Origin: CAZFPT01 sp046541875
GTDB lineage: Bacteria; Planctomycetota; Phycisphaerae; SM23-33
Direction of reading: 5' to 3'
DNA length: 9,759 nt
Assembly: GCA_046541875.1 (NCBI GenBank)
Contig: JBKHCL010000114.1
Location: 1-9,759, forward strand
Positions 1 through 6,772 of the stretch are shown piece by piece. The notes under the pieces were generated by a model. It saw nothing but the letters and a program-made list of their open reading frames with translations. It did no database searches and was not told where the DNA came from. The number at the start of each line of letters is the position of its first letter. The stretch's first letter is position 1. The translations under genes and the position numbers were made by a program.

Positions 1-38
1 CGTGCAGGACGCCATGGTCGTTCTGCGCGCGCAAACGA

Positions 39-69
39 CGGCCGGGGCGTTTTGTGAGCGCCCCGGCCG
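39..69 (-). terminator. Probable terminator hairpin downstream of gdhA
   Basis: Perfect 11-bp inverted repeat (CGGCCGGGGCG at 39-49, CGCCCCGGCCG at 59-69) with a 9-base loop, 58 bases beyond the gdhA stop codon. Read on the minus strand it is followed by TCGTTTGCG, which is a weak T tract. On the plus strand it is followed about 10 bases later by a pyrimidine run (78-89), so it could also stop transcription entering from the left. Stem strength is clear; intrinsic termination is inferred, since the T tract is short. Confidence 0.62.
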
Positions 70-126
70 CGTTGCTACCTTTTCCCTTTGCGAATCGGTC
101 GACACACGCCGACCGTCATTCTCCCA

Positions 127-1506
127 TCAGACAATGCCCTGCGCGAGCATCGCTTCGGCGACCTTCACAAAGCCGGCGATATTCGCACCGGCCACCAGGT
201 TGCCCTTTCGGCCGTAGGTTTCGGCGGCCTGGTCGCACTGGTTGTAGATCGCTTCCATGATCTGCTGCAATCGGGCGTCGACCTCGTCAAACGTCCAGTT
301 CAGACGCATGGAGTTCTGGGTCATCTCCAGGGCGCTGGTGGCCACACCGCCGGCATTGGCGGCCTTGGCGGGCCCGAAAGAGACGCCCCCGTCGAGGAAC
401 ACCTTGATCGCCTCGGGCGTGGAGGGCATGTTCGCACCCTCGCCAACGGCGATGCACCCGTTCTTGACCAGTGCCTCGGCGGCGTCCTGGTCGATCTCGT
501 TCTGCGTCGCGCTGGGCAGGGCGACGTCGCAGGGAACCGTCCAGATCCCCTCCCAGCCCTCGTGGAACTCGGCGCCGCTGTGCTCGTCGCAGTATTCGCG
601 AATTCGGCCTCGCTCGACCTCCTTGATGCGGCGGACGGTGTCGAGCTTGATGCCCTCTTCGTCCACGACGTACCCGTTGCTGTCGGACAGCGCAATGACC
701 TTGCCGCCCAACTCATGCACCTTCTGGGTGGCGTAAATCGCCACGTTGCCCGAGCCGGAGACGACCACCTTCTTACCGGACCAGTCCTCGTTGCGGGCGC
801 GGAGCATGTGCGTCACGAAGTACACCAGGCCGTACCCGGTGGCCTCGGTGCGAACCAGCGATCCGCCCCAGCCGATGCCCTTGCCGGTCAGTACGCCGGT
901 GAAGGTATTGGTCAGCCGCTTGTACTGGCCGAACATGAAGCCGATCTCCCGGCCGCCCACGCCGATGTCGCCGGCGGGCACGTCGGTGTCCGGGCCGATG
1001 TGGCGGTAGAGCTCGCTCATGAACGACTGGCAGAATCGCATCACTTCGTTGTCGCTCTTGCCCTTCGGGTCGAAGTCCGATCCGCCCTTGCCGCCGCCGA
1101 TGGGCGTGGTGGTCAGGGCGTTTTTGAAGATCTGCTCGAAGCCCAGGAACTTGATGATGCCCAGGTACACCGACGGGTGAAACCGCAGGCCGCCCTTGTA
1201 CGGCCCGATGGCGCTGTTGAACTCGACGCGGAAACCGCGATTGACCTGCACCTCGCCGCGGTCGTCCACCCACGGAACGCGGAACATGACCTGCCGCTCG
1301 GGCTCGATCATCCGCTCGAAGATGCGGGCCTTGGCGTACGACGGGTTCTTCTCATAGACCAACTGGACCGAGTCGGCCACTTCGTCGACCGCCTGATGGA
1401 ACTCCGACTCGCCCGGGTTGCGGGCTTTGACCTTGTTCATCAGGTTTTCCTGGTAGGAGTCCGAGAAGACCTCCTGATACGAACTGGGACCACTTTCCTT
1501 TGCCAT
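127..1506 (-). CDS. gdhA: NADP-type glutamate dehydrogenase
   Basis: Makes L-glutamate from 2-oxoglutarate and ammonium with a nicotinamide cofactor (reversible), a cytoplasmic nitrogen-assimilation enzyme that is normally hexameric. The 459-residue product follows the E. coli GdhA type (447 aa) closely from end to end. Visible motifs are GPYKGGLRFHP (residues 101-111), the catalytic-lysine segment GGGKGGSDFDPKG (K140), DVPAGDIGVGGRE (175-187), the Rossmann dinucleotide motif GSGNVA (251-256) and SDSNG (274-278), whose serine/asparagine pattern resembles NADP-using members. It ends in GANIAGFVKVAEAMLAQG like its relatives. An in-frame ATG 48 bases upstream is possible, but ATG 1506 is preferred: it gives a family-like length and has purine-rich AAGGGAAAAGGAA just before it. 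It is divergent from the PEP/pyruvate-binding-domain gene across 231 bases and followed by a hairpin terminator, so it is probably monocistronic. NADP preference is inferred by similarity. Confidence 0.96.
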   Translation of the reverse strand: MAKESGPSSYQEVFSDSYQENLMNKVKARNPGESEFHQAVDEVADSVQLVYEKNPSYAKARIFERMIEPERQVMFRVPWVDDRGEVQVNRGFRVEFNSAIGPYKGGLRFHPSVYLGIIKFLGFEQIFKNALTTTPIGGGKGGSDFDPKGKSDNEVMRFCQSFMSELYRHIGPDTDVPAGDIGVGGREIGFMFGQYKRLTNTFTGVLTGKGIGWGGSLVRTEATGYGLVYFVTHMLRARNEDWSGKKVVVSGSGNVAIYATQKVHELGGKVIALSDSNGYVVDEEGIKLDTVRRIKEVERGRIREYCDEHSGAEFHEGWEGIWTVPCDVALPSATQNEIDQDAAEALVKNGCIAVGEGANMPSTPEAIKVFLDGGVSFGPAKAANAGGVATSALEMTQNSMRLNWTFDEVDARLQQIMEAIYNQCDQAAETYGRKGNLVAGANIAGFVKVAEAMLAQGIV

Positions 1507-1508
1507 TT

Positions 1509-1518
1509 CCTTTTCCCT
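1509..1518 (-). promoter_or_regulatory. Purine-rich ribosome binding site of gdhA
   Basis: On the minus strand AAGGGAAAAGGAA sits directly before ATG 1506, with the GGG 8 bases from the start codon. It supports ATG 1506 over the further upstream in-frame ATG at 1554. The match to AGGAGG is only partial. Confidence 0.5.
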
Positions 1519-1667
1519 TTCCGTGAAACCGTCTGCCTGCCGAGTTCGACCCATGCGCTCCGTATACCGGACAATCGCATCGTTCGTGTCGATGGACAGG
1601 ACTCTGACGTGGAATCTTGAGTGCTATTCTGGTACATTTGCGTATCGCTTCGCAAGGCTGGAAGTGC

Positions 1668-1696
1668 CTAATACACACTATTACATTATCTAATAG
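1668..1696. promoter_or_regulatory. AT-rich inverted-repeat cluster in the gdhA divergent region
   Basis: The 231-base gap between the divergent starts contains one clearly AT-rich patch. It carries TAATA (1669-1673), TATTA (1679-1683) and TAATA (1691-1695). These form two overlapping inverted repeats: TAATA/TATTA around CACAC, and CTATTA (1678-1683)/TAATAG (1691-1696) around a 7-base spacer. It ends 41 bases before the plus-strand start at 1738, a plausible place for a promoter or operator. I could not fit a convincing -35/-10 pair for either gene, so the role is inferred from position and composition. Confidence 0.3.
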
Positions 1697-1724
1697 CCCC
1701 GCTGTGGCACGTGGGCTCAGACAC

Positions 1725-1733
1725 GGGAGAAGG
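1725..1733 (+). promoter_or_regulatory. Ribosome binding site that decides the 1738 start
   Basis: GGGAGAAGG ends 4 bases before ATG 1738. An upstream in-frame GTG at 1711 would extend the protein by nine residues but lacks a comparable purine-rich stretch before it, so ATG 1738 is taken as the start. Confidence 0.6.
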
Positions 1734-1737
1734 CACG

Positions 1738-4362
1738 ATGACACAGATCGACCCTCGGCTGACGACCGGGCTCGGCGGCGCCGACCGGATGCTCAAGGGG
1801 CTCATCCGCGGTGACAATGTCGTCTGGCAGGTCGACAGCGCCGAGGATTATCGCCCGTTCGTCGGGCCCTACTGCCGGGCGGCAAGCAAGATCGGCGAGC
1901 CGCTGGTGTACATTCGTTTCGCCAGCCATGATATGCTGATTCCCGAAGACAGCGAGGCCCGCATCTGTCGGCTGGACCCTCGAGCGGGGTTCGAGAGCTT
2001 CGTCACCAGCATTCACCGCATCATCGAGAGCACCGGCCGGGGTGGGTATTACGTATTCGATTGTCTCTCCGAACTGGCCGAGGCGTGGCGCAGCGACCAG
2101 ATGCTGGGCAACTTCTTCATGCTCACCTGTCCGTACCTTTACGACGTCGAGGCCATCGCCTATTTCGCCGTCGAGCGGAACGTGCATTCCTACCATGCTA
2201 CCCGCGCGATCGCCGAGACCACGCAGATCTTTCTGGATGTCTTCCGTCACGGCCAAAATGCCTACGTCCACCCGTGGAAGGTGCAATCGCGACACTCCCC
2301 GACCATGCACATGCTGCACACGTGGGGAAAACACTCGGACTTCGAGCCGGTCACCGACAGCGCCACGATCACCGAGGTCCGCCACACCGTACCCTGGCTT
2401 GAGAGCGACTCGAACCAGGCGGGGCTGTGGCAGCGAACCTTCTCCCGCGCCCAGGACCTCGCGGGCATCTGGCCGAAGGAGGGCACGCCCTCGCCCGAGG
2501 CCCGCCGGTGCTTCGAGCACATGATCCGCCTGTGCATCTCGCGCGACGAGCCGGTGCTCGACCTGGTCCGCAAGTACATGACGCTGCCGGACATCGTGGA
2601 CATCGGGAAGCGCATGGTGGGCACGGGACTGATCGGCGGAAAGAGCGTGGGCATGCTCCTGGCCAGGGCGATCCTCACACGATCCGACCCGCGATACCGG
2701 CAGCTGCTCGAACCGCACGACTCGTTCTTCATCGGATCGGACGTATTCTACACCTACCTCGTGCGCAACGGTATCTGGAGCCTCCGCCAGCACGTCCAGG
2801 ACCCCCAGCGATACCTCGAAGGGGCCGAACGGGCCCGCCAGCGGATCCTGATCGGATCGTTCCCCGACGACGTCAACGACCAGTTCCGGGACATGCTGGA
2901 CTACTTCGGCCAATCGCCCATCATCGTGCGGTCCTCCTCGCTGCTGGAGGACAATTTCGGCAACGCCTTCGCCGGGAAATACGAGAGCGTCTTCTGCGCC
3001 AACCAGGGCTCCCGCCATCAGCGCCTGGAGGACTTCCTTGCCGCCGTCCGGACCATTTACGCCTCGACCATGAGCGAGAAGGCGTTGACCTATCGCGCCC
3101 AGCGGGGGCTGCTGGAACACGACGAGCAGATGGCCCTGCTGGTCCAGCGGGTCAGCGGGAAGATGCACAAGGACCTTTTCTACCCGCTGATGGCGGGCGT
3201 GGGGTTTTCGCTGAACCCGTATGTCTGGAGCGAAGAAATCGACCCCGCCGCGGGGATGGCCAGGCTGGTGTTCGGCATGGGCACCCGGGCGGTAGACCGT
3301 GCGGACAACGACTACACGCGGATCGTGGCGCTCAACGCCCCGGACCGCCGCCCCGAGGAGAGCTTCGACAAGGTCCGCCAGTATTCCCAGCGGTACGTGG
3401 ACGTCCTGGACCTGATGGCCAACCAGTTGGTCAGCAAGCGGTTCAACGCCGTCGAGGAGCATTCCCACGACCTGCCCCTGGACCTCCTGACCACCGAGGT
3501 CACCCCGCCATCGAGCCGGTCCCAGGGGCCCAACGCCCTGCAGCCGGCCGCCAATCCCACTCGGGTTCTGACTTTTGACGACCTGCTCAAACGAACCACC
3601 TTCATCGACGACCTGCGCAATATACTCGCCACGCTCCAGAAAGCGTACGACTACCCCGTGGACGTGGAGTTCACCGCCAACGAGATCAACGAACAGTTCC
3701 GCATCAACGTCGTGCAATGTCGGCCGTTGCAGGTCAGCGGCGGGGGCAACATCGTGCCCGTCCCCGAAGGTCTCGGCGAGTCGCGCGTCCTGCTGGACGC
3801 CCACGAAGCCATCATCGGCCAAGGACAGGACACCACCGTCGACCGGATCATCTACGTGGTTCCCGGGGTATTCGGGAAGATGCCCCTCGCCGACCGCCAT
3901 GCCGTAGCCAGGCTGGTCGGGAAGATCTGCCACCTCGAGCAGCGTGAGGACTGCTTCATGCTGCTGGTGGGTCCGGGGCGTTGGGGAACCACCAGTCCGT
4001 CGCTGGGGGTGCCCGTGCGATTCCCGGAGATCGACCGTGTCTCTGCCGTCTGCGAGCTGGTCACCATGAGCGAGCATGTCGCCCCCGACGTATCGCTCGG
4101 GACGCACTTCTTCAACGACCTGATCGAATGGGAGATGCTCTATTTCGCCCTGTTCCCCGGCCGACATGACGACCGCGTGAACATGGAGATGCTCGAAGCC
4201 GCCCCCGACTCGCTGCCGGACCTGATCCCCGACGCAGGCCGGGCCGGGGAGGCGGTCCGCGTGATCGACACCGCCGGCGCATGGGAGGGTTTCCGGACGT
4301 CACTGAACGCCAACCCCATCGACCAGCGCGCCGTCTGCTACCTGACGCCCAACCGGTCCTGA
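1738..4362 (+). CDS. PEP/pyruvate-binding (PPDK_N) domain protein with a degenerate KaiC-like N-terminus
   Basis: An 874-residue protein of unknown exact role. Residues ~10-215 read like a KaiC/RecA-type domain: GLGGADRMLKGLIRGD at the start and a Walker-B-like YYVFDCLSEL (D108). The P-loop lysine motif expected after RGD is missing, replaced by WQVDSAEDY. Residues ~290-670 match the ATP-binding domain of PEP synthase and pyruvate phosphate dikinase: IGGKSVG (299-305), VRSSSLLED (397-405), NAFAGKYESVF, VDVEF (641-645) and the closing QCRPL (660-664). The last ~190 residues contain VGPGRWG (744-750) and THFFNDL, a conserved C-terminal region I recall from stand-alone members of this family. 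There is no phosphohistidine swivel domain and no PEP-binding TIM barrel, so it cannot be a complete PEP synthase. ATP binding is inferred; the phosphoryl acceptor is unknown. It is divergent from gdhA and convergent with the next gene. Automated annotation may wrongly name it pyruvate phosphate dikinase. Confidence 0.88.
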   Translation: MTQIDPRLTTGLGGADRMLKGLIRGDNVVWQVDSAEDYRPFVGPYCRAASKIGEPLVYIRFASHDMLIPEDSEARICRLDPRAGFESFVTSIHRIIESTGRGGYYVFDCLSELAEAWRSDQMLGNFFMLTCPYLYDVEAIAYFAVERNVHSYHATRAIAETTQIFLDVFRHGQNAYVHPWKVQSRHSPTMHMLHTWGKHSDFEPVTDSATITEVRHTVPWLESDSNQAGLWQRTFSRAQDLAGIWPKEGTPSPEARRCFEHMIRLCISRDEPVLDLVRKYMTLPDIVDIGKRMVGTGLIGGKSVGMLLARAILTRSDPRYRQLLEPHDSFFIGSDVFYTYLVRNGIWSLRQHVQDPQRYLEGAERARQRILIGSFPDDVNDQFRDMLDYFGQSPIIVRSSSLLEDNFGNAFAGKYESVFCANQGSRHQRLEDFLAAVRTIYASTMSEKALTYRAQRGLLEHDEQMALLVQRVSGKMHKDLFYPLMAGVGFSLNPYVWSEEIDPAAGMARLVFGMGTRAVDRADNDYTRIVALNAPDRRPEESFDKVRQYSQRYVDVLDLMANQLVSKRFNAVEEHSHDLPLDLLTTEVTPPSSRSQGPNALQPAANPTRVLTFDDLLKRTTFIDDLRNILATLQKAYDYPVDVEFTANEINEQFRINVVQCRPLQVSGGGNIVPVPEGLGESRVLLDAHEAIIGQGQDTTVDRIIYVVPGVFGKMPLADRHAVARLVGKICHLEQREDCFMLLVGPGRWGTTSPSLGVPVRFPEIDRVSAVCELVTMSEHVAPDVSLGTHFFNDLIEWEMLYFALFPGRHDDRVNMEMLEAAPDSLPDLIPDAGRAGEAVRVIDTAGAWEGFRTSLNANPIDQRAVCYLTPNRS

Positions 4363-4484
4363 CAGAGACGCCCGCCGCGACGCGCACATCGGGACCCGCC
4401 GGCTTTTGCCGCAGCCTTCCTGCCGCGGGGCTGCCCGGTGGAACACAGCCCACCGCAAACCAGCCCCGACAAGGCAAAAATGAA
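4363..4484. other. Convergent intergenic stretch
   Basis: Space between the stop of the PEP/pyruvate-binding protein and the terminator hairpin of the opposing gene. It holds small GC-rich inverted repeats (CGGC-TTTT-GCCG at 4400-4411; GCAGCC 4411-4416 with GGCTGC 4429-4434). These could fold in the plus-strand transcript but have no T tract. A 20-base segment (4412-4431) recurs with one change at 6900-6919. No gene is seen. Confidence 0.5.
4412..4431 (+). repeat. Short dispersed repeat, copy 1
   Basis: The sequence CAGCCTTYCTGCCGCGGGGC occurs here (Y=C) and again at 6900-6919 (Y=T), 19 of 20 identical. Both copies are intergenic: one after the PEP/pyruvate-binding gene and one just before the mutS2 promoter. 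Flanking bases diverge, so it may be a remnant or a core of a larger dispersed family. Confidence 0.45.
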
Positions 4485-4522
4485 GGCGGCTGTGCCCGCA
4501 ATCAATACATGGCACAGCCGCC
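4485..4522 (-). terminator. Rho-independent terminator of the PEP-CTERM gene
   Basis: Perfect 12-bp inverted repeat (4485-4496 with 4511-4522, arm GGCGGCTGTGCC) around a 14-base loop, starting 28 bases after the stop codon at 4551. On the minus strand it is followed at once by TTCATTTTTGCC, a good T tract. On the plus strand it is followed by AGAGGAGG, so it should act as an intrinsic terminator mainly for the minus-strand gene. Confidence 0.82.
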
Positions 4523-4550
4523 AGAGGAGGTCCTGTAGTTGCGGCTATAA

Positions 4551-5324
4551 TCAGCGGCGGCGACGCAGCAGCGCCCCCAGCCCGCCGATGGCCAGCAGGC
4601 TCATCGTGGCAGGCTCAGGCACGATCTGCAGGCCGGTAATGCCAAGCTCGTCGCCGTCATCGTCGAACATGCTGATAGTCTGCGAGGAACCCGTCAGATC
4701 TTCGAACAACACGTAGGTCGCACCGGCAGTGGGGTTGTCGACGTCTGTCGAGGTCGCTTGCACGTGAGCGCCGGGCAGGTCGCCCATATCTCCGCTGTCC
4801 GGGTCCGAGCGGTAATAGTGATACGTCGTTCCGCCGATCGTGGTCTCGCCCGTATCGTCCTTCGCCTCCGTCCAGTCACCGTATCGACCCACGTAGACGT
4901 AAATGTCGTAGGTGGCGTAGGGTATATCGGTGAGCTCGATGTCAATCTCATCCTCAGCCCCAGCAATTGCGCGGGTAGCATACATCATTGTGGCATCGGC
5001 ACTGGAGGGGGAGGTGTAACTGGCTTCGCCCATCATCCACCCCTCGCTCGTATCCGGCGACGTGAGTTCCAGACTCATTCCCGTACCTGCGCCGGAATCG
5101 TCCTCCAAGTCCGTCAAGCTGGGAGCCTTCCCGAGGGCGTTCGTCCAATTGGCCGCCGGCACGACGCCGGCCACGTCCGTATCGGCCATCTGACCTGTAG
5201 AATCGGTATCGCCGTAGTAGTAGTCAGCGTCGGACTCTGCGGCGAAGTTCACCGAGACCACGGAGGCCTGTGAACTGACGGCAACCACTGCCAAAACAAC
5301 CGCTATCGTTGCTAGCTTTCTCAT
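4551..5324 (-). CDS. Exported PEP-CTERM sorting-domain protein
   Basis: A 257-residue secreted protein of unknown function. The N-terminus is a Sec signal peptide: MRKL, then hydrophobic residues 4-16, with likely cleavage after SQA (residue 20). The C-terminus is a PEP-CTERM signal: VPEP (235-238), a hydrophobic stretch (239-253) and RRRR (254-257). Such tails are recognised by the exosortase system, which sends proteins to the cell surface. The mature part is acidic and rich in D, S, T and G. It contains GVVPAANW (53-60), a motif I associate with similar planctomycete and verrucomicrobial exported proteins, and a YDIYVYVG strand (139-146) suggesting a beta-sandwich. No catalytic site is recognised. 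ATG 5324 is chosen over an in-frame ATG at 5369 because AAGGAG lies 7 bases before it and the signal peptide starts there. It is divergent from the XylR-like regulator, which may control it, and has its own terminator. Confidence 0.88.
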   Translation of the reverse strand: MRKLATIAVVLAVVAVSSQASVVSVNFAAESDADYYYGDTDSTGQMADTDVAGVVPAANWTNALGKAPSLTDLEDDSGAGTGMSLELTSPDTSEGWMMGEASYTSPSSADATMMYATRAIAGAEDEIDIELTDIPYATYDIYVYVGRYGDWTEAKDDTGETTIGGTTYHYYRSDPDSGDMGDLPGAHVQATSTDVDNPTAGATYVLFEDLTGSSQTISMFDDDGDELGITGLQIVPEPATMSLLAIGGLGALLRRRR

Positions 5325-5331
5325 TCTCTTT

Positions 5332-5337
5332 CTCCTT
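5332..5337 (-). promoter_or_regulatory. Shine-Dalgarno of the PEP-CTERM gene
   Basis: AAGGAG on the minus strand, 7 bases before ATG 5324. It is a near-consensus site with ideal spacing. It fixes the start at the signal peptide and shows that this genome does use Shine-Dalgarno initiation, unlike the two leaderless-looking genes downstream. Confidence 0.75.
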
Positions 5338-5429
5338 CCCCCAAATGGTAGTCTCCGATATGGGCACATTCACCTGGGGAACGGTCCCTCCAGATGGCCC
5401 ATCTCAACGCCTTCAATGATACCCCATCT

Positions 5430-5513
5430 CGACAGAACATGTTTGTTATATAGAGCATTTCTTTTGTCGTATAGCGCACAAATGTCGATATAATCCAAAG
5501 CCATGTCCGACAT
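5430..5513. promoter_or_regulatory. Candidate operator region of the XylR-like regulator
   Basis: Four copies of one pentamer in 83 bases of the divergent gap: CGACA 5430-5434, TGTCG 5465-5469, TGTCG 5483-5487 and CGACA 5508-5512. The two central copies are direct repeats 18 bases apart (TGTCGTATAG and TGTCGATATA). The last two face each other across the TATAAT and start codon, and the final one is part of the palindrome ATGTC-C-GACAT (5503-5513). A perfect AACATGTT palindrome also lies at 5436-5443. AraC-type HTH regulators commonly bind repeated half-sites in their own promoters; that these are the sites is inference. Confidence 0.35.
5489..5494 (+). promoter_or_regulatory. -10 box (TATAAT) of the XylR-like gene, likely leaderless
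   Basis: Perfect TATAAT ending 8 bases before ATG 5503, with a partial -35 (TTGTCG, 5464-5469) at a long 19-base spacing. A start site about 7 bases after the -10 would fall within a base or two of the ATG, leaving essentially no 5' leader. No Shine-Dalgarno is present. An in-frame TAA (5491-5493) rules out any earlier start. Confidence 0.55.
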
Positions 5514-6654
5514 ACCCACCACCACTCGGAAGCAACACAGGCTCCATCGTGTCCTGATCGCCGTTCCCACGTACGCGGCGTACGGCCGGCGGATCGTGGA
5601 CGGCGTTCTCGAATTCGCAGATAAGAACCCCGGCTGGGAATTCGAGAGATCGCGAGAACCGGAAGAACTCTACACCGGCCAACAGCCCGATGGCGTGATC
5701 CGGGGCATTTCGACCGGACCCCTGGGCAAGACCATCGCGCGGTTCGAGAAGAAGGGAACCCCCTGTGTGTCGGTGACCGATCCCGCCTTGCCCTTGCCGC
5801 AGGTGCTCATGGACGACGTGGCTGTGGGCGAAATGGCTGCCGGGCACTTCCTCGACCTGGGCTTCGAACAGTTGGGGTTCCTGTCCTACACTCCATATCA
5901 ATTCGCTTGCGAGCGTCTTGAGGGCTTCACCCGAGCAGCCCGGCGCAGCGGCGCGACGGTGCATACATTGCCCCTGAGCGACAATGGCAGCCTCACGATG
6001 TCGGTCGAGAAGTGGCTTGGAGAACTGCCCCTGCCGATCGGCATCCTGGCGGCCGAGGACATGACCGCGGTGCACCTGGCCAATGCCTGCCAGGAGCAGG
6101 GCGTGATGGTTCCCCAGCAGGTCGCGATCATCGGTGTCGATAACGACACCCGGGCGTGCCGTATGGCCAACCCGCCGCTGAGCAGCATCGATCACGGCGC
6201 CCGCGAAGTCGGTTTCCGGGCAGCCCAACTGCTGGAGAACCTCATGGCCGGTCAAGCTCCCCCCGACGAGCCGATCTACGTTCAGCCTCGTGGGATCATT
6301 ACCCGCCAGTCCACCAATACCCTGGCCATCGAAGACCCCAACGTCGCTCGTGCGGTCCGCTATATCCATGACCGATTTGCCGAGAGAATCACACCCGGGG
6401 ACGTTGTCGCAGCCATTCCAGTGGCCCGAAGGACCCTCGAGACGGCTTTCCGCCGCTGCCTGGGAAGGACCATCCTTCAGGAACTCCAACGCGTGCGAAT
6501 TGACCGCGTCAAGCATCTGCTTCGCGAAACGGATCTGGCTATGCCCGAAATCTGTGAACTATCCGGGTTCAGCTCTCCTTCGCGGCTGTCCAAGGCCTTC
6601 AAGAAGGCCGTCGGCCACCCTCCCAGCCACTACCGAAGCCAATCCCGCCTGTGA
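5503..6654 (+). CDS. XylR-type transcriptional regulator (LacI-like sensor plus AraC-type HTH)
   Basis: A 383-residue DNA-binding regulator built like E. coli XylR (392 aa). Residues ~15-270 form a periplasmic-binding-protein/LacI-like ligand domain: HRVLIAVPTYAAYGRRIVDG at the start, MDDVAVGEMAAGHFLDLGF, GILAAEDMTAVHLANAC, VAIIGVDND, and PPLSSID followed by the R-E-V-G-F helix. Residues ~280-380 form a C-terminal AraC/XylS HTH pair, ending in FSSPSRLSKAFKKAVGHPPSHYR. Relatives sense sugars such as xylose; the ligand here is unknown, and planctomycetes often carry many paralogues, so no symbol is given. ATG 5503 is the first possible start because TAA lies in frame at 5491; it has no Shine-Dalgarno and a TATAAT 8 bases before it. 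It is divergent from the PEP-CTERM gene, with repeated TGTCG sites between them. Control of that gene and of itself is inferred. Confidence 0.92.
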   Translation: MSDIPTTTRKQHRLHRVLIAVPTYAAYGRRIVDGVLEFADKNPGWEFERSREPEELYTGQQPDGVIRGISTGPLGKTIARFEKKGTPCVSVTDPALPLPQVLMDDVAVGEMAAGHFLDLGFEQLGFLSYTPYQFACERLEGFTRAARRSGATVHTLPLSDNGSLTMSVEKWLGELPLPIGILAAEDMTAVHLANACQEQGVMVPQQVAIIGVDNDTRACRMANPPLSSIDHGAREVGFRAAQLLENLMAGQAPPDEPIYVQPRGIITRQSTNTLAIEDPNVARAVRYIHDRFAERITPGDVVAAIPVARRTLETAFRRCLGRTILQELQRVRIDRVKHLLRETDLAMPEICELSGFSSPSRLSKAFKKAVGHPPSHYRSQSRL

Positions 6655-6680
6655 ATCTCACTTCGGGCAACCGGGGGCCC

Positions 6681-6729
6681 TAGCACGGGCTTTCAGCCCG
6701 CGTTTGCATTGGCACGATGCCCATGCCAC
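6681..6729 (+). repeat. Palindromic repeat unit 1 (49 bases)
   Basis: First copy of a 49-base unit repeated 92 bases further on, about 40 of 49 positions identical. It holds a 6-bp hairpin CGGGCT-TTC-AGCCCG (6686-6700) and ends with ACGATGCCCATGCCAC, identical in both copies. It begins 27 bases after the XylR-like stop codon. The short TTT after the hairpin might let it double as a weak terminator. Confidence 0.75.
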
Positions 6730-6757
6730 GAAGAAAGCCCCCACCGTCAGGTGGGGG
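6720..6757 (+). repeat. CCCATGCCACGAA plus 8-bp hairpin module, copy 1
   Basis: The 13-mer CCCATGCCACGAA (6720-6732) overlaps the end of repeat unit 1 and is followed by the hairpin CCCCCACC-GTCA-GGTGGGGG (6738-6757). The same pair occurs at 9654-9689 on the other side of mutS2, with the hairpin loop changed to GTAA. Confidence 0.7.
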
Positions 6758-6772
6758 GATGGAACCGCCCGG

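Noticed and set aside
78..1520. 12-base direct repeat CCTTTTCCCTTT on both sides of gdhA (78-89 and 1509-1520)
   Set aside because: A few 12-base matches are expected by chance in a window this long. One copy is the ribosome binding region and the other the pyrimidine run by the terminator.
88..1620. Long open frame (510 codons) on the plus strand opposite gdhA
   Set aside because: Its codons are exactly in register with the reverse complement of gdhA codons, so it stays open simply because gdhA avoids TTA, CTA and TCA codons in this GC-rich genome. The translation resembles no family.
1717..4167. 816-codon open frame on the minus strand opposite the PEP/pyruvate-binding gene
   Set aside because: Same codon-register effect. 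The plus-strand frame has clear family motifs and a ribosome binding site; the antisense has neither.
1738..4362. Full PEP synthase or pyruvate phosphate dikinase
   Set aside because: The phosphohistidine swivel domain and the PEP/pyruvate TIM barrel are absent and other sequence occupies the C-terminus, so the enzyme name should not be transferred.
4546..4551. TATAAT on the plus strand
   Set aside because: It overlaps the stop codon of the PEP-CTERM gene, no plus-strand gene follows within reach, and no -35 element is evident.
5370..5570. 66-codon minus-strand open frame between the divergent genes
   Set aside because: It overlaps the start of the XylR-like gene and the promoter region, has no recognised motif, and is better explained as leader of the PEP-CTERM transcript.
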